Of a stretch of 64,000 bases of DNA, positions 44,032-53,049 are shown in pieces. The DNA is taken from NCBI RefSeq assembly GCF_019104765.1, contig NZ_JAHRXJ010000011.1:496001-560000 (forward strand). Reading direction: 5' to 3'. How positions within the stretch are numbered: position 1 is the stretch's first letter; every line of letters begins with the position of its first letter. This stretch comes from Synechococcus sp. HK05. Its GTDB lineage: Bacteria > Cyanobacteriota > Cyanobacteriia > PCC-6307 > Cyanobiaceae. The notes under the pieces were generated by a model that had not been told where the DNA came from, did not search any database, and saw only the letters and a list, made by a program, of their open reading frames with translations. A program made the position numbers and the translations under genes.

Positions 44032-45242
44032 GCGGATTCGGTGAAGGCGAAGGGGAGCTGCTCACCCTCACCTACCCCAAGCCGTTGCCGATGCGGCTGG
44101 ATCGTTGGCTCGTGGCCCAGCGCCCCGAACAGAGCCGTGCCCGTATCCAGAAGTTCATCGAATCGGGCTATGTGCGGGTGAACGGCGTCACCGGCCGCGC
44201 CAAAACGCCCCTGCGCCAGAGCGACACGGTGGAGCTCTGGATGCCGCCGCCGGAGCCGCTCCCCTACCTCGTGCCCCAGGAGATTCCCCTGGATGTGCTG
44301 TTTGAAGACGAGCACCTGATCGTGCTCAACAAACCTGCGGGGCTCACGGTGCACCCGGCCCCCGGCAATAAAGACGGCACCCTGGTGAACGGCCTGCTGC
44401 ATCACTGCCCCGATTTGCCGGGCATCAGCGGCAAGCTGCGGCCGGGCATCGTGCACCGCCTCGATAAAGACACCACCGGGTGCATCGTGGTGGCCAAGAG
44501 CCAGGAGGCGCTGGTGAAGCTGCAGGTGCAGATCCAGAAGCGCATCGCCTCCCGTGAATACCTGGCGGTGGTGCATGGCGTGCCCGCCGCCGAGCACGGC
44601 ACGATCGTGGGCGCCATCGGTCGCCATCCCGCCGATCGCAAGAAATACGCCGTGGTGCATGACGACAGCGGCCGCCATGCCTGCACCCACTGGACCCTGC
44701 TGGAGCGCCTGGGCGACTACTCCCTGATGCGCTTCAAGCTCGACACCGGGCGCACCCACCAGATTCGGGTGCACTGTGCCCACATCGGCCATCCGATCGT
44801 GGGCGACCCGGTGTATTCCCGTTGCCGCAAGCTGCCGATGGCGTTGCCCGGCCAGGCTTTGCATGCCTTCCAGCTGGGGCTGGATCACCCGATCAGCCGC
44901 GAGCGGATGCTGTTTGAAGCGCCACTGCCGGAGGTGTTGGAGAAGTTGCTCGCCTTACTGCGCCGCCGCACCCAGACTGGGATGTCGTTCCCTCCTGAGG
45001 CCTTATCCATGGCCGAACACAGCCTGCAGGCGTTCATCACGGCGGTGCGTCAGGACCCTGCCTTGCAGCAGCAGCTCTCCGCTACGTCGGCCGCTGATGC
45101 GGATGAGGTGGCAGCGATCGCCCGCCAGGCCGGCTTTGAGGTGCGCTCCTCCGATCTGGTGAACCACGCGGGTGGTGCCCTCGTGGATTACGAGGACGAG
45201 GACTACTTCATGAAGCCTCAGTGGTGGGAGCTGGCGGGCTGA
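44028..45242 (+). CDS. rluD: 23S rRNA pseudouridine synthase RluD fused to a Nif11 domain
   Basis: 404 residues. Residues 1-~75 are an S4 RNA-binding domain (MRLDRWLVAQRPEQSRARIQKFI), and ~85-325 the synthase with catalytic D146 in HRLDKDTTG and LDTGRTHQIRVH. The normal protein would end near residue 327. The frame then runs on without a stop through residues 328-404, which match the Nif11 domain (SLQAFITAVRQDPALQQQLS, then ADEVAAIARQAGFEV) and end YFMKPQWWELAG without a double-glycine cleavage site. An internal ATG at 45009 with a weak upstream TGAGG could also start the Nif11 part alone. RluD modifies helix 69; the role of the tail is unknown. Confidence 0.9.
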   Translation: MSGFGEGEGELLTLTYPKPLPMRLDRWLVAQRPEQSRARIQKFIESGYVRVNGVTGRAKTPLRQSDTVELWMPPPEPLPYLVPQEIPLDVLFEDEHLIVLNKPAGLTVHPAPGNKDGTLVNGLLHHCPDLPGISGKLRPGIVHRLDKDTTGCIVVAKSQEALVKLQVQIQKRIASREYLAVVHGVPAAEHGTIVGAIGRHPADRKKYAVVHDDSGRHACTHWTLLERLGDYSLMRFKLDTGRTHQIRVHCAHIGHPIVGDPVYSRCRKLPMALPGQALHAFQLGLDHPISRERMLFEAPLPEVLEKLLALLRRRTQTGMSFPPEALSMAEHSLQAFITAVRQDPALQQQLSATSAADADEVAAIARQAGFEVRSSDLVNHAGGALVDYEDEDYFMKPQWWELAG

Positions 45243-46849
45243 GGCAGCCGCGGGCAGGCCTCCACCAGGGTGCGGGTGATCGCTGCGTTGGGGTGCTCCA
45301 GCAGTGCATCACCCGGGCCCTGCTCCACGATGCGGCCCCCATCGAGCACGATCACCCGCTGGCAGAAGCCGCTGGCCACCGAGAGGTCGTGGGTCACGAA
45401 GATCAGCCCCAGACCCAGGCGTTGCTGCAGCTCCCGCAGTAGCTCCAGCACCTCCGCCTGAATCTCGGCATCGAGCATGCTCACGCTCTCATCGCAGAGC
45501 AGCACCTGCGGCTCGAGCACCAGGGCCCGGGCGATCGCCACCCGTTGCTGTTGGCCGCCGGAGAGCTGCCGGGGCAGCCGGTTGGCGAAGGCTTCCGGCG
45601 GATTGAGCCCCACAGCGGCCAGTAGGTCGCGGGCTCGCTCGCGGGCGGCAGCTGGTGTGGCCAACCCATGGATCAGCAGCGGATCGGCGATGGCCTCGAC
45701 CACGCTCATCACGGGGTTGAGGCAGGCCAGCGGGTCTTGAAACACCATCTGGATGCGCCGCCGAGCCCGGCGCAGCGGCTCGCCCCGTAGCCGCCGCAAA
45801 TCCTGCCCTTGGAGCCGCACGCTGCCGCCCCGCACCGGTACCAGCCCCATCAGCGCCCGGCAGAGGGTGCTCTTGCCGCAGCCGGAGGCACCCACCACCC
45901 CCACGGTTTCGCCCTGGCGCAGCTGCAGGCTCACCCCGTCCACGGCGCGATACCAACGCTTCTGCCACGGCAGGCCGGGTAAGGGATGCCAGCAGCGCAG
46001 ATCCTCCAGCTCCAGCAGCAGTGGGGCTTCCGTTGGGGCCTTGGGTGTTCGGCTGCCTTCACGGGCGCGGGCCGCGCCCACCAGGCGCTGGGCCAGCGGA
46101 GAGCTGGGGGCGGTGAGCAGCTGCTGGGCCGGGGCCTGTTCCACCAATTGGCCTTGATCAAGCACGGCGATCTGCTGGCACCAGCGGCCGGCCATGGCCA
46201 GGTCGTGGCTGATCAGCAACAGCGCTGTGCCCGATTCCTCGCAGAGCCGGCACAGCTCCTCCATCACCTGGCCAGCCACGGCCACATCCAGGCTGGTGGT
46301 GGGTTCATCGGCGATCACCAGCGCCGGCTCCAGCGCCATCGCCAGGGCGATCGCCAGCCGCTGGCGCATGCCGCCGCTGAATTCGTGGGGGTAGCTGCCG
46401 TAGCGGTTGCAGCTGATGCCAACCCTCTCCAGCAGCATCTCCGCCCGCAGCCGCACTTGGTGGCGCTTCCAGCTCGGGCGGTGCTGGGCGAGGGTGTCGC
46501 TCAGGTGTTCGCCGATGCTCAACAGCGGGTTGAGCCGCGTCATCGGGTCTTGAAACACCAGGCCCACGGCCTCGCCCCTTAGCTGCCGCAGCGCACCGCG
46601 CCGCAGGCGGCGGGGATCCTGGCCGCAAAGCTGCAGCCCACCGCTGCACACACTCCCCTGAGGCAAGAGCTGCAGCACTGCCCGGGCCACGGTGCTCTTG
46701 CCGCAACCGGAGGGGCCCACCAGCGCCAGCCGTTCGCCGGGATTCAGACGCACGCTCAGGCCCGCCAGGGTGTCGGCGCTGCTGCCGGGGTAGCGCACCA
46801 CCAGCTGATCGAGCTGCAGCACCGGGCCGGAGGTCTGGCGGGCGGCCAT
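45218..46849 (-). CDS. peptide-type ABC transporter, fused double ATP-binding protein
   Basis: 543 residues from ATG 46849. Two complete ABC ATPase modules lie in one chain: Walker A GPSGCGKST with signature EFSGGMRQRLAIA, then GASGCGKST with QLSGGQQQRVAIA. Both Walker B aspartates are followed by E or its equivalent (IADEPTTSLD, LCDESVSMLD). The arrangement is that of GsiA/YejF-type subunits of dipeptide/oligopeptide or glutathione importers (DppD+DppF fused). No permease or binding-protein gene is adjacent, so the substrate is unknown. The longer frame to 46987 has no ABC character. Overlaps rluD by 25 bases at the 3' end. Confidence 0.9.
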   Translation of the reverse strand: MAARQTSGPVLQLDQLVVRYPGSSADTLAGLSVRLNPGERLALVGPSGCGKSTVARAVLQLLPQGSVCSGGLQLCGQDPRRLRRGALRQLRGEAVGLVFQDPMTRLNPLLSIGEHLSDTLAQHRPSWKRHQVRLRAEMLLERVGISCNRYGSYPHEFSGGMRQRLAIALAMALEPALVIADEPTTSLDVAVAGQVMEELCRLCEESGTALLLISHDLAMAGRWCQQIAVLDQGQLVEQAPAQQLLTAPSSPLAQRLVGAARAREGSRTPKAPTEAPLLLELEDLRCWHPLPGLPWQKRWYRAVDGVSLQLRQGETVGVVGASGCGKSTLCRALMGLVPVRGGSVRLQGQDLRRLRGEPLRRARRRIQMVFQDPLACLNPVMSVVEAIADPLLIHGLATPAAARERARDLLAAVGLNPPEAFANRLPRQLSGGQQQRVAIARALVLEPQVLLCDESVSMLDAEIQAEVLELLRELQQRLGLGLIFVTHDLSVASGFCQRVIVLDGGRIVEQGPGDALLEHPNAAITRTLVEACPRLPQPASSHH

Positions 46850-46964
46850 GGCGGGCGCGGCTCGGCTGTTACCGATCAGGTTGGCAGCTGCTTCGCCTGC
46901 AGTCCCGCACATGGGGCCGGTTTGTTTCAGCTGCTGCATACGATGGTCTGAACGGCAGGGCGTC

Positions 46965-49295
46965 ATGCTCCAGGCGGTGACCGGCACAGCGGAAGCGGTG
47001 GCTCCGAGCCACGCCAGCCGAGTGCTCGGTGTGCGCCAGATCCATGGCCCCGGCGATTACGGCATTGAGCTGCCTGAGTGGCTCTGCCGCTGCATCGAGC
47101 ATGTGCCCCCTGGGGCAGGCGATAGCTGCCCAACCGACGCCGAAGGGCTACTGGCCTCCGCCTTCCACTTCGCCTTTCAGCTCCACGACGGCCAGGTGCG
47201 GGCCAGTGGTGAGCCCTACATCTGTCATCCGGTGGCGGTGGCGGATCTCCTGCGCGACATCGGCGCCAGTGCCGGCGTGATTGCTGCCGGTTTCCTGCAC
47301 GACGTGGTGGAAGACACCGACGTCACCCCGGAAGAGATCGAGCAGCACTTCGGTTTGGAGGTGCGCTGCTTGGTGGAGGGTGTAACCAAGCTTGGCGGCA
47401 TTCATTTCACTAACAAAACCGAAGCCCAGGCCGAAAACCTGCGCCGCATGTTTCTGGCCATGGCCAGCGACATCCGCGTGGTGCTGGTGAAGCTGGCGGA
47501 CCGGCTGCACAACATGCGCACCCTTGGGGCGCTGAAACCCGAGAAGCAACAGCGCATCGCGCGCGAAACCCGCGAGATCTACGGGCCGCTGGCCAACCGC
47601 CTCGGCATCGGCCGTTTCAAGTGGGAACTGGAAGATCTGGCCTTCAAGATCCTCGAGCCCGACGCCTACCGCGACGTGCAGCAGCAGGTGGCCAGCAAGC
47701 GCAGCGACCGAGAGGAGCGCTTGGGTGTCACGGTGCAGCTGCTGCGTGATCGTCTTGCGGGGGTAGGACTGGCCGATTGCGACGTGAGCGGCCGTCCCAA
47801 ACATCTCTATGGCATTTGGAGCAAAATGGAGCGCCAGCAGAAGGCGTTCCACGAGATCTACGACGTGGCCGCCCTGCGGATCATCTGCCCCAATCTCGAG
47901 AGTTGCTACCGGGCCTTGGCGGTGGTGCACGACACGTTCCGCCCCATCCCCGGTCGCTTCAAGGACTACATCGGCCTGCCCAAGCCGAACGGCTACCAAT
48001 CCCTGCATACGGCGGTGATCGGGCGGCATCGGCCGATTGAGGTGCAGATCCGCACGGCCGAGATGCATCGCGTGGCGGAATTTGGGATTGCGGCCCACTG
48101 GAAATACAAAGAAGGCGGTTCGCCGGCCGCCACCGGTTCCGATGCCGAGCGCTTCAACTGGCTGCGTCAGCTGGTGGATTGGCAGAAGGATGGCGTCGGC
48201 GACGACAGCAACGACTTCCTGCGTTCGATCAAGGAAGACCTCTTTGATGAAGAGGTGTTTGTGTTTACCCCCAAGGGTGATGTGGTGGGTCTGAGGAAGG
48301 GTTCAACTGCCGTGGATTTTGCCTATCGCATTCACTCTGAAGTCGGCAACCACTGCCAGGGCGTGCGCATCAACGATCGCTTATCCCCTCTGGCCACGCC
48401 GCTGCAGAACGGTGATTTTGTGCAGGTGGTGACGTCCAAATCGGCACACCCCAGCCTCGATTGGCTCAATTTCGTGGCCACGCCCACGGCCCGCAATCGC
48501 ATCCGTCACTGGTACAAAAAGAGCCACCGCGACGAGAACATCCAGCGCGGCACCGACATGCTCGAGCGGGAGCTGGGGCGCGATGGCTTCGATGCTCTGC
48601 TGAACGGTGAGGCCATGGCCCGGGTGGCCAAGCGCTGCAACCTGTTGGCCACCGAAGACCTGCTGGCGGCCATCGGCTTCGGTGGCGTCACCCTGCATCA
48701 GGTGCTCAACCGCCTGCGCGAGGAGCTACGCCTCGCTTCGGCTGAAGCGCAGCCGGTGCTCAGCAACGAGGAGCTGGCCCGCAAGGTGGAAGCCCAGGCC
48801 GTGGCGGCCCCGGCGCCGCCGGTGAACACCCACGGTGAGGCCAGCCCGATCCTGGGCTTGGAAGGTCTGGAATACCGCCTGGGCGGTTGCTGCAGCCCTC
48901 TGCCCGGCGAAGCGATCGTGGGCACCGTGGCCCTCGGCAACCACGGCATCACCATCCACCGCCAGGACTGCTCCAACCTCAGTTCGGTGCCGGTGGAGCG
49001 CCGTTTGCCGGTGCAATGGAACCCGCAGGCCGCTGATGCTCTGCGGCGCCGCTACCCCGTGCAGCTGCGCATTGAAGTGCTCGATCGGGTGGGCGTGCTC
49101 AAAGACATCCTCACGCGCCTCTCCGATCACCGCATCAACGTGAGTGACGCGCGGGTGCGCACCAATCCCGGTAAACCGGCCCGCATTGATCTGCGGGTGG
49201 AGCTGCAGAGCGCCCATCAGCTGCGCGACACCCTCGATCAGATCCGCTCGATGGCGGATGTGCTCGACATCGCCCGCACTGGCATCGGTTCGTGA
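46965..49295 (+). CDS. bifunctional (p)ppGpp synthetase/hydrolase Rel/SpoT
   Basis: 776 residues from ATG 46965. The HD hydrolase domain has the metal set in HPVAVADLL and AGFLHDVVEDT, and the synthetase domain has RFKDYIGLPKPNGYQSLHTAVIG. TGS (VFVFTPKGDVVGLRKGSTAVDFAYRIH) is followed by a helical/zinc-finger region with CCSPLPGEAIVG, and a C-terminal ACT domain (RYPVQLRIEVLDRVGVLKDILTRLS). Both catalytic centres look intact, so it should make and break the alarmone in response to amino acid or light limitation. It overlaps the ClC gene by 4 bases. Confidence 0.95.
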   Translation: MLQAVTGTAEAVAPSHASRVLGVRQIHGPGDYGIELPEWLCRCIEHVPPGAGDSCPTDAEGLLASAFHFAFQLHDGQVRASGEPYICHPVAVADLLRDIGASAGVIAAGFLHDVVEDTDVTPEEIEQHFGLEVRCLVEGVTKLGGIHFTNKTEAQAENLRRMFLAMASDIRVVLVKLADRLHNMRTLGALKPEKQQRIARETREIYGPLANRLGIGRFKWELEDLAFKILEPDAYRDVQQQVASKRSDREERLGVTVQLLRDRLAGVGLADCDVSGRPKHLYGIWSKMERQQKAFHEIYDVAALRIICPNLESCYRALAVVHDTFRPIPGRFKDYIGLPKPNGYQSLHTAVIGRHRPIEVQIRTAEMHRVAEFGIAAHWKYKEGGSPAATGSDAERFNWLRQLVDWQKDGVGDDSNDFLRSIKEDLFDEEVFVFTPKGDVVGLRKGSTAVDFAYRIHSEVGNHCQGVRINDRLSPLATPLQNGDFVQVVTSKSAHPSLDWLNFVATPTARNRIRHWYKKSHRDENIQRGTDMLERELGRDGFDALLNGEAMARVAKRCNLLATEDLLAAIGFGGVTLHQVLNRLREELRLASAEAQPVLSNEELARKVEAQAVAAPAPPVNTHGEASPILGLEGLEYRLGGCCSPLPGEAIVGTVALGNHGITIHRQDCSNLSSVPVERRLPVQWNPQAADALRRRYPVQLRIEVLDRVGVLKDILTRLSDHRINVSDARVRTNPGKPARIDLRVELQSAHQLRDTLDQIRSMADVLDIARTGIGS

Positions 49296-50575
49296 ACCAG
49301 CACCGCAACGTCCTTCCGGCGCTGGTTGTCTGGCTCGGTTTGGGGTTTCTGCTCGGGTTGGCGGAGTGGCCCTATCAGCTGTTGTCGGAGCTGGGCTTTG
49401 TCTTGCAGCAGCGCCTGTGGCTGCAGGCACAAGCGCCACCCTTGCTGCCAGCAGCCCTGGTGTTTTCGGCGGCTGCGGCCACGCTCTGCTTGGCCTGGGG
49501 CCCGTTGGCGCGCGGCAGAGGTGGTGGGATCACGCCAGTGTTGGCGCTCCAGCAAGGCGCTGAGGAAACAGCAACCCTCGATCGGCTTGATCTACGCACG
49601 CAGCTCTGCCGTTTGCCTCTGATGGTGCTGACCCACTTGGCGGGTTTCAGCGTGGGTGTGGAGTCACCCTCTGCAGCCTTAGGCGCTGCGTTGTTGTTGG
49701 CCTTCCGGCAGCGGTGGCCAGCCGTGCGTGCCTGGGCGTCGCTTCCGATACCCCTGGTGGCGGCGATCGGCGGAGGTGCTGGCCTTGGCGCGGCGTTCCG
49801 TTCGCCTCTGTTGGGGGCGGCTTATGCCATCGAAGAGCTCAGCCGTGAGAAGGGCATTTCCCTGGTCACGCCCACGATCTTGCTGGCAGGGAGTGGCACC
49901 TTGGTGGTCTCCAGCCTCGGTCAGCCGGCTCGCTTGGTTGGGTTGGAGTTTGGCCCGTTTTGCAGTGAAGCCTGGCTATGGGCCGTGATGCTCACCGTGC
50001 TTGGGGCCTTGTTGGGTTCGTTGTTTGTGCGGGTACTGATTCCCTTGGCTGGTTGGTTGGCGGGTCGGCTACGTGCCTATCGGCTTCCTGCTGTGCTGGC
50101 TGTGGCTTGCGTGCTCGCAGTGCTGGCCTGGCTGAGCGGCGGCCTTAGCCTGAACGATGGATCTATATCGCTAGCGGCAGCGTTGCAAGGGGAAGGGGGT
50201 GGCTCGATGGCCACGCTGCTTTGGCGCTTCTTGGCCTCATTGATCAGCATCGCCGCCGCTGCACCGGGTGGCCTCATGCACGACACCATGACCCTCGGAT
50301 CGTTGCTGGCGAGCCCGCTCACCTTTCTTTCCGTTGATGCTCGTGGCCAATTGGCAGCCGTAGGCTCCGTAGCGCTCTTTGCTGCTGCTAATCGCACACC
50401 ATTGTTCTCCGCATTGTTTGTGTTCACCTTGCAGGGAGATCCCCAGCTGCTTCCCCTGTTATTGCTCGTGAGTGCTGTGAGCGGCGCACTTGCTGAACGG
50501 ATTCGCGGCCTCACCTGGAATGAGGCTCAGGCACAGAGTCCGTCATTCAATCCGAGCAAGATTGCCGGGCCTTGA
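49292..50575 (+). CDS. ClC-family chloride channel/transporter
   Basis: 427 residues from GTG 49292, with about ten hydrophobic helices. The ion-filter motifs are modified: GVESPSAALGAALLLA takes the place of GxEGP, and GGGAGLGAAFRSPLLGAAYAIEEL is the conserved E-helix with the gating-type region. The selectivity GSxxP loop is not clear. It lacks CBS domains. It is a Cl-/H+ or halide transporter by family. The last ~55 residues (ALFVFTLQGDPQL..LTWNEAQAQ) recur in degenerate form at 53050-53217, beyond the inserted metalloprotease gene. Confidence 0.87.
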   Translation: MNQHRNVLPALVVWLGLGFLLGLAEWPYQLLSELGFVLQQRLWLQAQAPPLLPAALVFSAAAATLCLAWGPLARGRGGGITPVLALQQGAEETATLDRLDLRTQLCRLPLMVLTHLAGFSVGVESPSAALGAALLLAFRQRWPAVRAWASLPIPLVAAIGGGAGLGAAFRSPLLGAAYAIEELSREKGISLVTPTILLAGSGTLVVSSLGQPARLVGLEFGPFCSEAWLWAVMLTVLGALLGSLFVRVLIPLAGWLAGRLRAYRLPAVLAVACVLAVLAWLSGGLSLNDGSISLAAALQGEGGGSMATLLWRFLASLISIAAAAPGGLMHDTMTLGSLLASPLTFLSVDARGQLAAVGSVALFAAANRTPLFSALFVFTLQGDPQLLPLLLLVSAVSGALAERIRGLTWNEAQAQSPSFNPSKIAGP

Positions 50576-50732
50576 GGCTTTGATGCTGCGATGAAGTCGT
50601 CAGCCGCCAGAATCAAATCTTCGGCAAAGTCTTTTGTGAGACATCCTGATGGGGCTTCAGTTGTTGGGTGAGGCTGACGAGCGCTCTAACTTGGACGGCG
50701 CGGTAGCGGATGTGTTTCGCAGACGAGGAGTG

Positions 50733-50768
50733 AGGGTCGCAGAGTTGGTTGTCCTGGGCTGCGACCCT
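50733..50768. repeat. perfect 10-bp inverted repeat at the left edge of the metalloprotease insertion
   Basis: AGGGTCGCAG (50733-50742) and CTGCGACCCT (50759-50768) are exact complements with a 16-base loop. A smaller dyad, AGAGAA-T-TTCTCT, lies at 50778-50790. Neither is followed by a T-tract on the minus strand, so it is not an obvious terminator for the protease gene. The rest of the 222-base spacer shows no gene. Confidence 0.55.
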
Positions 50769-50797
50769 TAGGGGAAAAGAGAATTTCTCTACTTTGA

Positions 50798-52849
50798 TTA
50801 GGTGGTAAAAGACGTTAAATCTTGTATTTGTTGGGACCTTAAGATGCCGCCGGTATACAAAGCCTCTAGGTTATTGCCAACAAAAATACCGACCCCGGCT
50901 AGGCCGTCGGTAGAGATGTCTCTCGCGGATATAGGCTCTGCGCCAGTGCCGGAGATCAAAACGATATCGAAAGGATCTAGTCCTTCGATAATATCAAAGT
51001 TTTGACTGCCATCACGATCTGGCTTGATCACAAGTGTGTCTATAAATCCATCTTCGGCAGACAGGAAGGTGTTCTTCCCGGTCCCTCCTAGAATCTTGTC
51101 GGACCCGACATTGCCGTTAAGCGCGTCATCTCCACTCCCGCCGTCGATAATGTCATCTCCTTGTAGTCCATCGATAGTATCGTCGCCTTGTTTTCCGGTT
51201 AGAACATTAGGCAAGAAGTTGCCTATTATGGAGTCGGAGAAAGCGCTGCCGACAGCATTTTCGATTTCAACACCGGCCGCAATCGTGAAGCCTCCTTGAT
51301 TCTTTATGACTTGATTAAAGTAGCCGCCAACATTGATGGCACTTTCAAGGAGTTGTTCTTGTTGCTCCAGTTCAACATTTAGGCTTTTTTCTCGATAGTC
51401 AGGATCGGATTCCGCCAGCGATCTGCTCACTTTTCTGATGCTGTCGACCGCACTGCTAATTGAATCGATAAGCGTGTCAATGTCTGAGGTGTCAATATTG
51501 CTAAAGAAGTAGTCTCCAAAGGATTGAGTGCCCCACTTTCCTTCTGAGCTCTCTAGCTTGATGTCAGCAGGTGCTTCCAGGATAGCAGGAGCTAGTACGG
51601 CAAATTTGTAGCTGGTCCCCAGGAGTGATCCAGGCGCATTAACAACATTAATAATTGTTTGTAATGCCTCTGCGCTTTTGGCATCTGTAACACCAATGGC
51701 TTCCCAGTTGTATTGCTCGCTCATTTCATCTGACTGTGGCCGATATGCGTTCATCGGCGCGGCCCGAAGATTGATGACAGCCTTATTTCGGGCGTTTCGT
51801 GCGTTGATCGTGTCGATGCCGCCCGCATCCCATACGGACGCCCAGCCAGTGAGTTCATCGCGACCTCCGGTTAGTTCGTAGGTATCGTTGCCGGTCCTGG
51901 TTTTAATATTGTAGCCATATTTGAGTTGTATATTCATGATATCAAGTGCCATTGGAGTCTGGGCATGCCCTGCACTGTCGACATCCGGCAAGAGTAAGGG
52001 ATTATTCTCTTGATCAAATTGCAGGCCTCTATTATAAGACATAATAGTGTTTGGAGTTTGATTCTGTCCAAACAGGCCATAGCCGAAGACGCCAAACTGG
52101 TCTCCTGCCGCAAGAACTGGGTTGAGCCCAACAAAGATCGGCGATGGGTTTAGTGGGTCAAGGCCGCCATCATGCGGGTGAGAGAGGCCAATGCCATGCC
52201 CAATCTCATGGATGGCTGTCTCTAGAAAAGAGTATCCAGGATTTGTATTCGTAGTCTCGTTGTAAAACTTGGCGTTAATCCAGGAGGTCTGTGGCTCGCC
52301 TGGTGGCGGATCTAAGATCCCTTGGTGAGAGCCGAGGACGTTTTGGGGAATCCCTGAGGAGGGATCAATGCTGATTAGATAATATTCTATGTTTGCGGCA
52401 GAGCCCTCTTCGACTTCTGTGAATTCGATGTTGGCAACTTCTTTCCAGGCTTCAAAGGCGTTGAGGTAAGCCCTTTTGAGATTGCTTGGCCATCCATTAA
52501 GCGGACCCAATTCGGCCAGTTTTGCGGAGCCGGATAAAGTAGGTTTGTCAACAAATGAGATTAAGACCTCTACAGGCTTCTCGTTGAGGGGGCCAGGTGC
52601 GTATCCGCCTACGTCAATCAGTTCATTCTTGAGTGGATTAAAGTTGATCGATGCGATTAAGTCCGAATTTTCGTTGTAGAGCTTTCCGTCGTAATTGATG
52701 CCATCTATCCAGGGGTTGTTCCCTTGCGTTGGAAGAATCCCTAGGATTGGATTCAAAGAGAAGGGAATCTTCGCTCGGGCAGCGGGTGATGGCATTGTCT
52801 TTGAAGGTGAATCTATTTGCGCTGTAGCCAGGGCTCGGGATTTCGACAT
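50798..52849 (-). CDS. M10-type RTX metalloprotease
   Basis: 683 residues, no signal peptide. The zinc site is complete: H214-E-x-x-H218 with H224 in AIHEIGHGIGLSHPHDGG, and the Met-turn is in NTIMSYNRG. This makes it a metzincin of the serralysin/M10 type. The central ~300 residues are not recognised. Near residues 555-600 are RTX repeats (GKQGDDTIDGLQGDDIIDGG..NGNVGSDKILGGTG) that bind calcium, and a beta-rich C-terminus for type I secretion. No ABC/HlyD/TolC genes are nearby. GC is much lower than in flanking genes, and it sits between two copies of the ClC 3' end, indicating acquisition. Confidence 0.88.
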   Translation of the reverse strand: MSKSRALATAQIDSPSKTMPSPAARAKIPFSLNPILGILPTQGNNPWIDGINYDGKLYNENSDLIASINFNPLKNELIDVGGYAPGPLNEKPVEVLISFVDKPTLSGSAKLAELGPLNGWPSNLKRAYLNAFEAWKEVANIEFTEVEEGSAANIEYYLISIDPSSGIPQNVLGSHQGILDPPPGEPQTSWINAKFYNETTNTNPGYSFLETAIHEIGHGIGLSHPHDGGLDPLNPSPIFVGLNPVLAAGDQFGVFGYGLFGQNQTPNTIMSYNRGLQFDQENNPLLLPDVDSAGHAQTPMALDIMNIQLKYGYNIKTRTGNDTYELTGGRDELTGWASVWDAGGIDTINARNARNKAVINLRAAPMNAYRPQSDEMSEQYNWEAIGVTDAKSAEALQTIINVVNAPGSLLGTSYKFAVLAPAILEAPADIKLESSEGKWGTQSFGDYFFSNIDTSDIDTLIDSISSAVDSIRKVSRSLAESDPDYREKSLNVELEQQEQLLESAINVGGYFNQVIKNQGGFTIAAGVEIENAVGSAFSDSIIGNFLPNVLTGKQGDDTIDGLQGDDIIDGGSGDDALNGNVGSDKILGGTGKNTFLSAEDGFIDTLVIKPDRDGSQNFDIIEGLDPFDIVLISGTGAEPISARDISTDGLAGVGIFVGNNLEALYTGGILRSQQIQDLTSFTT

Positions 52850-52974
52850 CGCCCTGGTTTGGCCTGTAATGAAATGTCACGCCCTGTGTTCGTGTTGGCT
52901 GGCCGTCTGTTGGAGGTTTTTGAAAAGCTCGTCCGATCCTCCGAAAATTGTGTGTCTTTCTGTCTGTGATGCGC

Positions 52975-53031
52975 GGTCACCAGGAGCAGAGAGTTTCCTT
53001 CTTCTAGAGCCTGTTGATTCCCCTGGTGACC
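52975..53031. repeat. perfect 10-bp inverted repeat at the right edge of the insertion
   Basis: GGTCACCAGG (52975-52984) and CCTGGTGACC (53022-53031) are exact complements separated by 37 bases. They lie just where low-GC sequence gives way to the GC-rich ClC-like remnant. Confidence 0.5.
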
Positions 53032-53049
53032 TGGTGGCGCAGTGGCTGC

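Noticed and set aside
53014-53049. ATG at 53014 as a real start for a 67-residue protein
   Set aside because: The first 12 residues have no similarity to the ClC protein and the rest is only its cytosolic tail, so a remnant is more likely than a gene.
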